Part shown: positions 15,938-24,066 of the stretch, piece after piece
How positions within the stretch are numbered: the first letter of the stretch is position 1
Layout: the number at the start of each line of letters is the position of its first letter
Program-made: the position numbers and the translations under genes
Notes under the pieces: generated by a model
The model's database searches: none
What the model was told of the DNA's origin: nothing
What the model saw: the letters and a program-made list of their open reading frames with translations, nothing else
NCBI GenBank assembly: GCA_001915025.1
Contig: MNDR01000096.1
Location: 43,382-91,867, forward strand
Reading direction: 5' to 3'
Origin: Gemmatimonadetes bacterium 13_2_20CM_2_65_7
GTDB lineage: Bacteria; Gemmatimonadota; Gemmatimonadetes; Gemmatimonadales; GWC2-71-9
DNA: 48,486 nt

Positions 15938-16715
15938 TCGCGACGATGCCTACGCGGTCCCGACTACCGATCGATAGTCCCAACGCGAACTCGCCACGAC
16001 GAAGTTTTCCATCCGTGTCGAGCCGGGCGATGATCTCGATCGGCCAGCGGTGGACCGTTCCCATCGACGTCCGCGGCGTATGCCAGCTCAGGCCGAACGC
16101 ATAGGAGGCGATCGAATCGGGCGTGATGCGGGCGTAGGTCGATAACGCCAGCGCCGCCAGGGGAGCCGGATGCCAGGTGGCACCCGGAACGTAGGTGAGT
16201 CGCTGACCAAGACCGCGAACCATCGGCTGGCCGATGTTCGCGGCGACGAGTCCAACCGTGAGTCCCGGGTACAGCGTGTAGCTCAGGCCGGCATCCCAAC
16301 CCGTGGAATGGGCGCCGTCACCGCGATAATGCGCAACCGCGGCTCCCGCGGCGAGCCCACGTGACCCCCCAGCCAGTCCGATCCGGTAGGTGTTTCCGCG
16401 CACTTTGTTATCGAAGATGTCGCGCTGATATGCGAACGCGAGACCGCGAGAGTTGAAGCCGGCGTCGATCTGGCGCAGGCGCCCACTTGCGCCGGGATTA
16501 CCGACTCCTATTTCCGCGTAGATCGACGCTTCGCGCAGTGTGCCGAGGCCCGCAGGATTGATCCAGATGGCGCGCGCGTCATTGACGTCGGTGGGAAAGA
16601 GGTACGCGGCGGAGCGGTTGGGAGCGACCTGGGCGACTAGCCGGTTAAGCGGTTGGGCGGTTAGCGCGGCGAATAGGCACCAACCGCCTAACTGCCAAAC
16701 CGCCGAACCGCCCAT
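15855..16715 (-). CDS. Outer-membrane beta-barrel protein (PorV/PorQ-like)
   Basis: A 286-residue exported protein. After the signal peptide comes INPAGLGTL (about 52-60), a motif typical of PorV/PorQ-type and related barrels, then repeated short amphipathic strands and many Gly/Ala turns. The first 29 residues (MGGSAVWQLGGW, then LTAQPLNRLVAQ) are encoded by two inverted arrays of an 8-bp repeat at 16640-16713. The ATG overlaps the stop of the upstream lipoprotein gene by one base (TAATG). It is the last gene of the minus-strand group after rnpB. The specific role is unknown. Confidence 0.7.
   Translation of the reverse strand: MGGSAVWQLGGWCLFAALTAQPLNRLVAQVAPNRSAAYLFPTDVNDARAIWINPAGLGTLREASIYAEIGVGNPGASGRLRQIDAGFNSRGLAFAYQRDIFDNKVRGNTYRIGLAGGSRGLAAGAAVAHYRGDGAHSTGWDAGLSYTLYPGLTVGLVAANIGQPMVRGLGQRLTYVPGATWHPAPLAALALSTYARITPDSIASYAFGLSWHTPRTSMGTVHRWPIEIIARLDTDGKLRRGEFALGLSIGSRDRVGIVATTPGDVSRVDEASLYGASSREPAGGRH
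16640..16713. repeat. Inverted octamer-repeat arrays (NGGCGGTT)
   Basis: On the plus strand the first arm (16640-16668) reads GGTT units spaced by 8 bases (GCCGGTTAAGCGGTTGGG and on). The second arm (16680-16713) reads the complement (CCAACCGCCTAACTGCC and on). The arms could pair as an imperfect stem-loop. The whole element is translated as the signal peptide of the barrel protein. The same octamer occurs in inverted form at 9913-10033. Confidence 0.75.
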
Positions 16716-17605
16716 TACGGCAGCACCGTCACCGTCGACCGCGACACCTGCGTGCGAGGAATCGTCGTGGCTTGCACCGGCAGCGTAATCGTCATCGACG
16801 TGGAGTCGTGCGCTTCGCCACCCAGGTAGCGGCCATCGACGGCAATGTAGTCCACTCCGGCGCGGAGTCCCGATCCCGAAATGTCAAACGGTTGGCCGAT
16901 CTGTTCACCCGAGCCTTGAATCGTGAACGTCGACGTCACGTCGACCCGGAGGCAGCGCACGCCATTGTGCTGTTCCCACGCGGCCGCGTGCGCGTGACTG
17001 ATGTTGGTGACCGTCACGCTTCCCGCCGTCCGTTCGTTCGATGTCACGGTGTCGGTCCAGGTCGCGCCGATTGTGGCGCCATTCGCCGGTAGCCGCGGGA
17101 AGAAGTTCCGGAACGAGCCGATGATCTGCGCCAGTAATTGGGCCGGTGCGGTGGTGTCGGACGCAACGGCATTGCGGAACTCTCCGGTAGGACGCAGCCG
17201 CCCGATGAACGACAGACCCTTGGCGCCCGACAAATTGAGTCCCATCGGCACAGTGGAGCCGGAGTCGGAGACGATCGAATCGACGGTGACGGTCGTGGCA
17301 TAACCGGCGCTGTCTGCGGGACCGGCGATCGTCACACGGAAGAACGAGCGCAGCCCAAAATCGGACGGCTGCCGCATGCCCTGGAATTCCTGGTCGATGT
17401 GAACGACCTGATGCGACACGTAGCGCAACGCACTCGGTCCCAGCCGCACGACTTCCGAACTCGCCCTTGGCGGCGCAGCTGGAGGTGCGGGGGGCGGGGG
17501 CGGGGGCGGGGCTGTCGGCGGCGTTCCAGGCGCTGGCGTTGCGGGGCGGCTATGCGATGCGCACGCCGTGGCGAGCAGCGCCAGGGCAAATAGGAGACGA
17601 GGCAT
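16715..17605 (-). CDS. Proline-rich lipoprotein, unknown function
   Basis: A 296-residue predicted lipoprotein: signal peptide with lipobox LLATAC (Cys15), then a Pro/Ala-rich tether (about residues 20-50, with a run of seven prolines), then a beta-rich domain with no motif I recognise. AAGGA lies 6 bases before the ATG. It starts one base after the stop of the upstream small gene and its TAA overlaps the ATG of the barrel gene, so the three are coupled. The protein may be a periplasmic or outer-membrane partner of that barrel (inference from operon position only). Confidence 0.75.
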   Translation of the reverse strand: MPRLLFALALLATACASHSRPATPAPGTPPTAPPPPPPPAPPAAPPRASSEVVRLGPSALRYVSHQVVHIDQEFQGMRQPSDFGLRSFFRVTIAGPADSAGYATTVTVDSIVSDSGSTVPMGLNLSGAKGLSFIGRLRPTGEFRNAVASDTTAPAQLLAQIIGSFRNFFPRLPANGATIGATWTDTVTSNERTAGSVTVTNISHAHAAAWEQHNGVRCLRVDVTSTFTIQGSGEQIGQPFDISGSGLRAGVDYIAVDGRYLGGEAHDSTSMTITLPVQATTIPRTQVSRSTVTVLP

Positions 17606-17606
17606 C

Positions 17607-17822
17607 TTAGTCCTTGGTTTTGGTGCGTCCGAAAATGGCCACGACCTCAGCGTCTTCGCTCGTGATCTTGAGCAGCTTCCATCCCCGCTTTCGCATGTCC
17701 GTGCGCCAGCCGATGAGCTTTTCCCACTCTGCAGCGCTCGCGCGAAAGACGCGGAGGTCGGCGACGTTCTCCCAGTGCGGCGGGTATGGCGTGGCGGGCG
17801 TGGCGGGCGGCTTAGTGGTCAC
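17607..17822 (-). CDS. Small DUF4177-like protein
   Basis: A 71-residue soluble protein. The N-terminus is Pro/Thr-rich (PPATPATPYPP); the rest (LRVFRASAAEWEKLIGWRT, then RKRGWKLLKITSED and VVAIFGRTK) resembles short DUF4177-type proteins with a GWKLL core, which I offer as an impression only. The GTG start lies only 6 bases after the 3' side of the rnpB P1 helix, so it may be read from the rnpB transcript. It is the first gene before the lipoprotein and barrel genes. Confidence 0.55.
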   Translation of the reverse strand: MTTKPPATPATPYPPHWENVADLRVFRASAAEWEKLIGWRTDMRKRGWKLLKITSEDAEVVAIFGRTKTKD

Positions 17823-17828
17823 AAAAGA

Positions 17829-18099
17829 GGAAGTGGTGGGACCATAAGCCGAGTTCTGTTTACTCGTTGGTACGAGCAGATGGTCATCTCTCTGGGATGA
17901 CTGTCGCCAGCCATCTCGTGCGGCCTACCCGCAGCTCGAACGACCCGGGCCGGGTCTCGCTGCTTATTTGGCCTTGCTCCGACCGGGGGTTGCCGTGCCG
18001 GCGCCCAGGCGTTACCTGGCGGTCTGCCCTGTGGAGCTCGGACTTTCCTCGGGTGGCCCCTGAAGCCGGCCATCCGCGACCATCGGCCCCACCACTTCC
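17829..18099 (-). ncRNA. rnpB: RNase P RNA
   Basis: Catalytic RNA of RNase P. On the minus strand, conserved blocks read GAGGAAAGTCCGAGCTCC, CAGGGCAGACCGCCAGG followed by TAACGCCTGG, AGCAAGGCCAAATAAG, and near the 3' end ACAGAACTCGGCTTATGG. Ends were set by a perfect 12-bp P1 helix: GGAAGTGGTGGG at the 5' end (18099-18088) pairs with CCCACCACTTCC at the 3' end (17840-17829). At about 271 nt it is much shorter than the 377 nt E. coli RNA, so some peripheral helices are probably missing. A TCTTTTG follows the 3' end. The protein partner rnpA is at 10.3-10.7 kb. Confidence 0.95.
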
Positions 18100-18109
18100 A
18101 ACGGGAGGA

Positions 18110-18139
18110 AAAGTACCGGGCGCCCGGGGGCGTGGGCAA
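18110..18139 (-). promoter_or_regulatory. Candidate rnpB promoter
   Basis: Minus-strand TTGCCC (18139-18134) and TACTTT (18115-18110) are spaced by 18 bases, with the -10 about 10 bases before the P1 helix. The same -10 hexamer (TACTTT) is seen before dnaA. Confidence 0.45.
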
Positions 18140-18143
18140 GGCT

Positions 18144-19952
18144 CTATTTCGCAAACCGGCGGATTACACGCGCCAGGCTGTCTGAAGATGTGCCATCCAG
18201 CCAGAAGCCGGCGTGCTCACCGAATACCAATGGTCGCAGACGCGCCCAATCGGCCGTCGAGCGTCCCTGCTCCGGCGCCAACTGGAAGGCGGACAGCGCA
18301 ACGATCCCGCGCTCATTGTAGAGCTGCATTAGCTCACGGGCATGGCGCTCGCGCACCAACAACAACGCGGGAGCCTCATGGCTCGAAAGGCCGCGCAGCA
18401 ATCCGATTGAAAACCAGTCGGCGGGCGGTGTGGTTGCACGGAACGCAAACCGCACGTCGGGGTGCAGCCGTCGCACCTCGGTGCGCATCGCCGTCGCGCG
18501 TTCGGCCACGGCATTCTCGAGCGCCGTGAAATAGCGGGCCAGGAAGCCGCGCTCCAGCAGCGTGTCGTACCGGACGACAGGAGGCAGCGCCGTCAGCCGG
18601 TCGAGCTCGGCGCGCTCGAGTCCGAGCCCGGCGAGCCCGACTCGGTAATCGGCGTCGCAGAAACCCGCGTCGGCGTAGGGGGTCATCGCGCTGTCGAGAT
18701 CGAGCGCGACACCGGCGAGGACATCGGGATGCGCGCCGCCGAGCCGAGCGAGTGTGCGGTACGCCGGTCGCAACGAGCTGCGCCAGAATAGCGAATCGAG
18801 TCCGCAGGGCACTGGAGTGAGATCGCCATGTCGATCGACCTCGTCGGCGCCCGCCGAGGGGAGCTCGATCAACGCCACCCCTGGGAACCAGCGGAAGCTG
18901 GTCGTCTGCAATTCTTCCGCGGTTGATCGCCAGATGTTGCGCGTCCCTATCGTGTCGGCAAGCGCCGGCGCCGGGATGATCGTCGCCAGCGCGTTCAACG
19001 CGGCCGTCTCGGCGAAGTCCAACGACGACTCGAACGACTGCGGCGTGTAGCGGCTCCACAGCACACGCAGTCCCTGGTGCGCGATCCAGGAAGGGATCAG
19101 GGGCTTGTCCTCCCGATCGAGAGGCTGGACCGGTTCGGGCAGCAACATGGCGTCCGCACCGGCCGGGGGAGCCAGGAGTGGAGCGTGCACGAGGATTTGT
19201 TTCGGCGCGTTGGCCAACCGTAGCGGCGCCGGCCGCACGGCGGCATCGACGGTCGCCCACTCGGCGGGGCGGCGCGTCCAACGCGCGAGCGCGACGAGAA
19301 AGTCACGAGTGCGCGGATCTTCCCGAGCTGCGGCGAGGAGGTTCCTGCTGGCGACGACGATCAAGCCGTCGCCGACCCGGCTCGCGGCAACGAGCGCGTT
19401 CGACGTTCCCCGCGCGAGCATTTGACTGCGATTGCGAACCGAGAGCGGATGGTTGCGGCCGGCCGGAAACGGCGCAAAGCCCGCGTTGTCGAGCGAAGAA
19501 CTCGGCAGCGGCACGGCAGGGACGTCGACCGGATCGTCTCCGATCGTGATCCCGGCGCCCTGGGCTGCGAGCCAGCGGTTCATGATCCAGCGATCGAGTG
19601 TCCCGGCCTTTCGTGCTGCGCTCAGATCGGGTTCGTAGGCGAGAACCACGACACCATCACGCCGGATCCATTCGGTGAGGATCGCGAGGTCGCCGATCGT
19701 CAGCGCGTCCGACGTGCGCTCCGGCTCACGTCCGGCCAGGACGACGACGGTGCGGTAGCGTGCCAGATCCGCGCGGGTGAGATGCGGATAAAAGCGGCGG
19801 TACTCGACGCGATATCCGGCGTCGTGCCAGGGCGCGGCCGTCGTCTCGAGCTTGAGCGGATCGGCGAGGGTGAAATCCACCAGCAGCAGCCGGTGTGCTT
19901 CCGGCTGGCACCCAGCGGTGAGCATCAGAATCCCTAGCCAGCTGCGTTTCAC
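18144..19952 (-). CDS. Large lipoprotein, unknown function
   Basis: A 602-residue predicted lipoprotein: short signal peptide with lipobox LTAGC (Cys15). The N-terminal 200 residues look like an alpha/beta fold of the type that opens with a strand and follows with a glutamine-amidotransferase-like layout (LLLVDFTLAD, RYRTVVVLAGREPE, WIRRDGVVVLAYE). The C-terminal part is helical and ends in a FGEHAGFWLDGTSSDS block. I do not recognise a family and see no catalytic signature I trust. The GTG start overlaps the stop of the BTAD regulator (GTGA), so the two are coupled and the regulator may act on this gene or its neighbours. Confidence 0.65.
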   Translation of the reverse strand: MKRSWLGILMLTAGCQPEAHRLLLVDFTLADPLKLETTAAPWHDAGYRVEYRRFYPHLTRADLARYRTVVVLAGREPERTSDALTIGDLAILTEWIRRDGVVVLAYEPDLSAARKAGTLDRWIMNRWLAAQGAGITIGDDPVDVPAVPLPSSSLDNAGFAPFPAGRNHPLSVRNRSQMLARGTSNALVAASRVGDGLIVVASRNLLAAAREDPRTRDFLVALARWTRRPAEWATVDAAVRPAPLRLANAPKQILVHAPLLAPPAGADAMLLPEPVQPLDREDKPLIPSWIAHQGLRVLWSRYTPQSFESSLDFAETAALNALATIIPAPALADTIGTRNIWRSTAEELQTTSFRWFPGVALIELPSAGADEVDRHGDLTPVPCGLDSLFWRSSLRPAYRTLARLGGAHPDVLAGVALDLDSAMTPYADAGFCDADYRVGLAGLGLERAELDRLTALPPVVRYDTLLERGFLARYFTALENAVAERATAMRTEVRRLHPDVRFAFRATTPPADWFSIGLLRGLSSHEAPALLLVRERHARELMQLYNERGIVALSAFQLAPEQGRSTADWARLRPLVFGEHAGFWLDGTSSDSLARVIRRFAK

Positions 19953-20680
19953 GTGGCTCCGTCCCGTAAGTCAGCTATCAGGCGCGTGACACGGGGGTCA
20001 GGCGGCAGACCGAGCTCAGTTCGCAGCGCATCTTCATAGTGCTGGGCGCAGCGCACCGCGGCCCCTCGATCCCCCAGCGCAACCCACGCTCCCGCGAGGT
20101 GAAGCACGGTCTCCGTGTCGAAGGGGTTCAACTCGGCGGCCCGGCGCCACCAATCGAGCGCCTGGCGCTGATCACCTCGCGCCGCCGCGGCGGCGGCGAG
20201 TTGCCCAACCGCCTGCGCGCACTGCGATTCAAACCGGCGTCGCTGCTCGGAGACCCACTGCTCGAACTCCGGTGATCCCTTGAGAAAGAAACCGTCCAGG
20301 AACGGGCCCACGTACAGGCGGACCGCCACCTCCGGGTTGCCGGCATCGAGCGCGTCCTGAAACTCCCAGACGTCGCTGGTCAGGAGCTTGGGATTGAGGC
20401 GCAGCGTCTTGCGGCCGAGAAACACGCCCCCCCCCTCGCCGCCGAGCTGGCGTCGCTGGAAATAGACGACCTGGTTCAGCCCTTGCCGGGCGCGTTTGGC
20501 ATCGCTGTCGGGCCAGAGGTAGAGCTGGATTTTGTCACGATTGAGGCCGCGGTCACGGGCGACAGCCAGCAGCGCCAGCAGCGCCAGCCGCTGGCGGCTG
20601 GTCACCGGACCGGTCGTCGAGGTGCCGCCTATGAACAGGGCCAGGCCTCCAAACGTCAGCAAGCGCAGCTGCTCCATCAC
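19949..20680 (-). CDS. BTAD-domain transcriptional regulator (SARP-like)
   Basis: A 243-residue protein with an N-terminal winged-helix DNA-binding domain (about 1-95: LRLLTFGGLALF, then SRQRLALLALLAVAR and LYLWPDSDAKRARQGLNQ) and a BTAD helical-repeat domain (about 100-240, with LYVGPFLDGFF, RRRFESQCAQAVGQLA, WWRRAAELNPFDTETVLHL). It lacks the long C-terminal sensor or ATPase parts of many SARP/AfsR proteins. Start GTG 20680 or ATG 20677, with AGGA upstream. A G9 run on the coding strand (20427-20435) encodes part of a Gly-rich loop. It is divergent from the secreted protein gene at 20789, a possible target. Confidence 0.82.
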   Translation of the reverse strand: MMEQLRLLTFGGLALFIGGTSTTGPVTSRQRLALLALLAVARDRGLNRDKIQLYLWPDSDAKRARQGLNQVVYFQRRQLGGEGGGVFLGRKTLRLNPKLLTSDVWEFQDALDAGNPEVAVRLYVGPFLDGFFLKGSPEFEQWVSEQRRRFESQCAQAVGQLAAAAAARGDQRQALDWWRRAAELNPFDTETVLHLAGAWVALGDRGAAVRCAQHYEDALRTELGLPPDPRVTRLIADLRDGAT

Positions 20681-20788
20681 GATGATTTCCTGATGACGCT
20701 TGGATGATCGAGCATTAAGCGACCGTGCCTAACATGCTCCGCGAGATCAGACGCAGCAACCCAGTCACGTTCCTCACGGAGGCGGATT

Positions 20789-21334
20789 ATGAAAACGCGA
20801 ATCGCAGTCGCTTTCCTCAGCGTCCTGGCGTGTGTCCCGGTCATCGTGCTGGGCCAGTCGGGATCGACCGACCGGGATCAGATCAGCGGCATTCCCGCGT
20901 CGGAAGGCGAGCTTACCCCCGCGGTGCGTGCGCGCATCGAACGCGGCGACGGTCGGAACGGCTCGGTCACCTTTGCGCAGGCCGCGGAGCAGTACGTCGC
21001 CGCCGCCGACATCGCGCGTCAGGAAGGCCATCTGCCGAGTCTCTCGATGTGGCGGCTTGCGAACACGTGGTTCCACGACGGTCAGTTGAACCGTGCGGCG
21101 CGTGTGCTCGATCAGTTGGCCAACGAGGCCGCGCGGGCGGGCGATCTGCCGGTGCAGGCGCTGGCGCTCTATTACGCCGCTTGGGTCAACGGTCAGGCTG
21201 GGCGCGGCGCCGACATGTCGGACCGTCTCAAGCAGGTCCAAACGCTCCTGCGGTCACCCTACATGCCGGTGGGAATTCGCACCCATGTCGGTGATCTGCT
21301 CAGCACGCCCAGTAGCGTTGCGCGGAAGCCCTGA
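20789..21334 (+). CDS. Secreted helical-repeat protein, unknown function
   Basis: A 181-residue exported protein. Signal peptide at 1-22 (KTRIAVAFLSVLACVPVIVLG); the mature part has helix pairs resembling two TPR-like repeats (AAEQYVAAADIARQEG; RAARVLDQLANEAARAG). A GGAGG lies 6 bases before the ATG. The 108-base gap to the divergent BTAD regulator probably holds both promoters, though I cannot name clear -10/-35 boxes. Its 3' end is 3 bases from the convergent kinase gene. Function unknown. Confidence 0.7.
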   Translation: MKTRIAVAFLSVLACVPVIVLGQSGSTDRDQISGIPASEGELTPAVRARIERGDGRNGSVTFAQAAEQYVAAADIARQEGHLPSLSMWRLANTWFHDGQLNRAARVLDQLANEAARAGDLPVQALALYYAAWVNGQAGRGADMSDRLKQVQTLLRSPYMPVGIRTHVGDLLSTPSSVARKP

Positions 21335-21337
21335 ACG

Positions 21338-22192
21338 CTACGACATGGCGGCCGCATACGGCAGCAACGCCTGTCGCATGTCGAACGCGGTTTGCCAGCG
21401 TGCCTCGCGTGCTTTGGAGAGCGACTTCATGACGGTGTCGCTCAGCGCGCGAGGCACGTCGCGTCTCAGCTTGCGGAGATCTGGTGGCGGTGCGTGCTGC
21501 TGCATGTCGAGCACCGCCGCCGCACTGGCCGCCGAAAAGGGCGGCCGGCCCACCAACGCCTCGAAGAGCACCACGCCCAGCGAATAGAGATCGGTCCGGC
21601 CGTCGATGTCGGGCGAGCCGCCTGCCTGCTCGGGACTCATGTATTCCTCGGTTCCGACGACGAAACCGCTGCGCGTCACACGGTCCTCGCCTGAGCTCGC
21701 AATCGCGCGCGCGATCCCGAAGTCCACGAGCACGGCGCCCTCGCCGGACGCCGAACAGACGATGTTGTCCGGTTTGATGTCGCGATGCGCCAGACCGCGC
21801 TCGTGCGCGTGGCCCAGTGCGTCGAGCACCTCGGTGGCGAGCCGGACGGCTCGGTCGATGGGCAGCATTCGCTCGCGGCGGAGCACCTGCCGGAGCGTCT
21901 CGCCCGCAACGTATGGCATGACGAACCAGAGCAGGTAATCGCTCTCGCCCGAATCGATCAGCGGCGCGATGTGCGGATGATGCAGCTGCGAGGCGTAGCG
22001 AATCTCGCGCAGAAAGCGATCGGCGGCGACCGAGACCGCGAGCTCCGGATGGAGCACCTTGATTGCCACCTGCTGGCCTTGCTGATCGTAGGCGCCGAAC
22101 AGCGTCGCGTTGCCGCCGCGCGCGACCGCGGTGATTGCAGTGTAGCGCGTGCCCAACAATTCACGCACACGGCCGACAAGATCGCGAGCCAG
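21338..22192 (-). CDS. Soluble Ser/Thr protein kinase, likely CTG start
   Basis: Hanks-type kinase that is almost only a kinase domain: glycine loop ARGGNATLFG, invariant Lys in VAIKVL, HRDIKPDNIV, DFGIARA, GTEEYMSPEQ, and a C-terminal helix ending AAAMS. No TM segment or sensor is visible. The open frame runs back to 22513 into the upstream lipoprotein gene, so the start must be lower. A CTG at 22192 sits 5 bases after GAGGAG, an excellent site, and gives an N-terminus (ARDLVGRVRELLGTRYTAI) like those of related kinases; the first GTG is 22168, without a Shine-Dalgarno. I use 22192. It is downstream of the lipoprotein gene on the same strand. Confidence 0.85.
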   Translation of the reverse strand: MARDLVGRVRELLGTRYTAITAVARGGNATLFGAYDQQGQQVAIKVLHPELAVSVAADRFLREIRYASQLHHPHIAPLIDSGESDYLLWFVMPYVAGETLRQVLRRERMLPIDRAVRLATEVLDALGHAHERGLAHRDIKPDNIVCSASGEGAVLVDFGIARAIASSGEDRVTRSGFVVGTEEYMSPEQAGGSPDIDGRTDLYSLGVVLFEALVGRPPFSAASAAAVLDMQQHAPPPDLRKLRRDVPRALSDTVMKSLSKAREARWQTAFDMRQALLPYAAAMS

Positions 22193-22251
22193 GTCCGCTC
22201 CTCGCAGCTTCCCCGCGACAATAGGCGCGGCCTGGCAGCAAAGCGGAAGGG

Positions 22252-23916
22252 CTAGCGGCTGATCGCTATCCTCGAGAACGAGAGGTTGTCGAAGATGGCG
22301 GGCATGGTCGCCGCGCCCGCGAACTGCACAACCGCGATGTCGCCCTGGTTCGCGCCGTTCGTGTGCTGCACGCAGAGCGTTTGCGTCACCTGCGAAGCCG
22401 TCGCGGCGAGCTGGCTGAGCGCTGCGCCGTTCACGTCGAACGCCTGCAGGTAGGCGCCCTCGAGCACACCTCCAACCGGCACCGCCGGAAGGATTGGTGT
22501 CGCGTCGATGCATACCTGCGCGACCGGCACGGTAAACTGCGCCTCGATTGCGCCGGCTGTGGCCTCACTGAAGGCGGACGGACTGCCCTGCGGACAAACG
22601 CTGACATTGTTCTGCGGCTGCGCCAACCCGAGCGGACCGTTGTCAGAGTTCGCGTAGACCGCGGTCCCCGGACAGGCACCGAGCGCGCTGGTGCGGCTGA
22701 AGCTGACACCGAGGTGTGAATAGGCCGAGTTCACGACCGCCCCCGGGAGGATTTGGGTGATGCCGTCGGGAGCGAGATCGAAGTTGATGAGGCCCGCTAC
22801 CGGGAGCGCCCACGTAAAGCGACTGAAGCCATCCGTGCTCCCGCCGGCACCCAGATCGAACATGGTGGTGCGGCTGCTCGCATATAGCGGGCGTGGGCCG
22901 ATAAGACGACCGAGGGCGTTCGCGAGATCGCCAAACACCGACCGCCGCGATCCGAACGACGGCGAGAAATGCGGGTCGCACTGCAGGAACGGAGCGGGCG
23001 TGTTGTCGAGGGCTCTGATGAGCTGTTGGTCGTTCACGACGTCGAGCTGGAAGATTTGCAGCAGGTCCAGCGTGGGGTGATCCAAAGCGAATGCCCGCGT
23101 CTCGGGGCAGATCCCGATCGTCACGAGGCTCGCAAACTTGCCCGGCGTGTCTTTGTGATAGTCGTAACAGGAATTGTCCGACCCGCCGGGCGTGCCCGGG
23201 AATTGCTGCAGCAACGTGGGAATGCATTGAGCATCAAAGTTGTCGACGGATTGGATGCTGATCGTCGTTTCTTCAGTCACGGCGCCATTCGGAACAAATA
23301 TTCCCGCCCGTCCGCTCGTGGTGACGATTGTCGTATTCTGGCCGGGCCGCGCCGTCCCCTCACCGCAGTCGGCCACGCCCGCAGTGCATTGCGATCCGAC
23401 ACCGATGAAGAATTTGATCGGCAACGTGCGATCATCGAGCAGGGGGATATCCTGATCGGTGTTGACGTTCTTCAATTGGTTGCCGCCGCTCGCGACATCC
23501 ACGTCCGCAAAACCGAGTACCGTTCCCGCCGTCTTGACGGTGATGCGGTAATTGCAATCCGGATTCAGGTTGTCCTGTCCGGTATGCCAGTTGACGTGGT
23601 AGGCGGCGTCGCTGACGGTCACGTCCGATCCGGAAAACATCCGAATCACGGTGCCAGGCACATTGCACACAGCCAGGGGCGACGTCGCCGGCCCTTCGTC
23701 CGTGATCAGTACTAAGGGACTGAGTTGCTGGGAGAACACCTGTGACGCGGGCGCCGACTGATTGACTATCGGCGGCAGCCAGAAAAAGAACTGGTTAGTG
23801 TTGGTCCCATGCGTGGCATCAGAGATGTCGGCAGTCAGACCGGGATGCAGTGGCCGATCGCTGTGACAGGAAACAACGCCAATCACCAACAGTGAGAGGA
23901 TAGCCGGATACTTCAT
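22252..23916 (-). CDS. Large secreted lipoprotein, unknown function
   Basis: A 554-residue predicted lipoprotein: signal peptide with lipobox VVSC (Cys17). The mature protein is beta-rich, has about ten cysteines in its mid and C-terminal parts (for example GSQCTAGVADCGEG and SVCPQGSPSAF), and repeats of short Ig-like or ZU5-like strands (GRAGIFVPNGAVTEETTISI resembles a ZU5-type segment). A GAGG precedes the ATG. The kinase gene follows 59 bases downstream. I do not recognise the family; an extracellular adhesion or cell-surface role is only a guess. Confidence 0.65.
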   Translation of the reverse strand: MKYPAILSLLVIGVVSCHSDRPLHPGLTADISDATHGTNTNQFFFWLPPIVNQSAPASQVFSQQLSPLVLITDEGPATSPLAVCNVPGTVIRMFSGSDVTVSDAAYHVNWHTGQDNLNPDCNYRITVKTAGTVLGFADVDVASGGNQLKNVNTDQDIPLLDDRTLPIKFFIGVGSQCTAGVADCGEGTARPGQNTTIVTTSGRAGIFVPNGAVTEETTISIQSVDNFDAQCIPTLLQQFPGTPGGSDNSCYDYHKDTPGKFASLVTIGICPETRAFALDHPTLDLLQIFQLDVVNDQQLIRALDNTPAPFLQCDPHFSPSFGSRRSVFGDLANALGRLIGPRPLYASSRTTMFDLGAGGSTDGFSRFTWALPVAGLINFDLAPDGITQILPGAVVNSAYSHLGVSFSRTSALGACPGTAVYANSDNGPLGLAQPQNNVSVCPQGSPSAFSEATAGAIEAQFTVPVAQVCIDATPILPAVPVGGVLEGAYLQAFDVNGAALSQLAATASQVTQTLCVQHTNGANQGDIAVVQFAGAATMPAIFDNLSFSRIAISR

Positions 23917-24066
23917 ACGCCTCTGGAGAATGATGATCTAGTGTTACCCGCAGATCAGGGACGACGCACACTGTTGGATATAAACGCGGAGTGGGGTTAG
24001 TCGATCGGTCAAGCGATTTACGTGAAACCGAACGGAGGAATTAGTCCGGTGGGATGAGTGGCCCTC
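23917..24066. other. Intergenic spacer, probable promoter region
   Basis: This 150-base gap precedes the 554-residue lipoprotein gene on the minus strand and follows the kinase gene stop. It includes a TTGACC and, 22 bases on, TTTATA (minus strand), too far apart for a standard promoter. I see no clear terminator. Confidence 0.3.
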
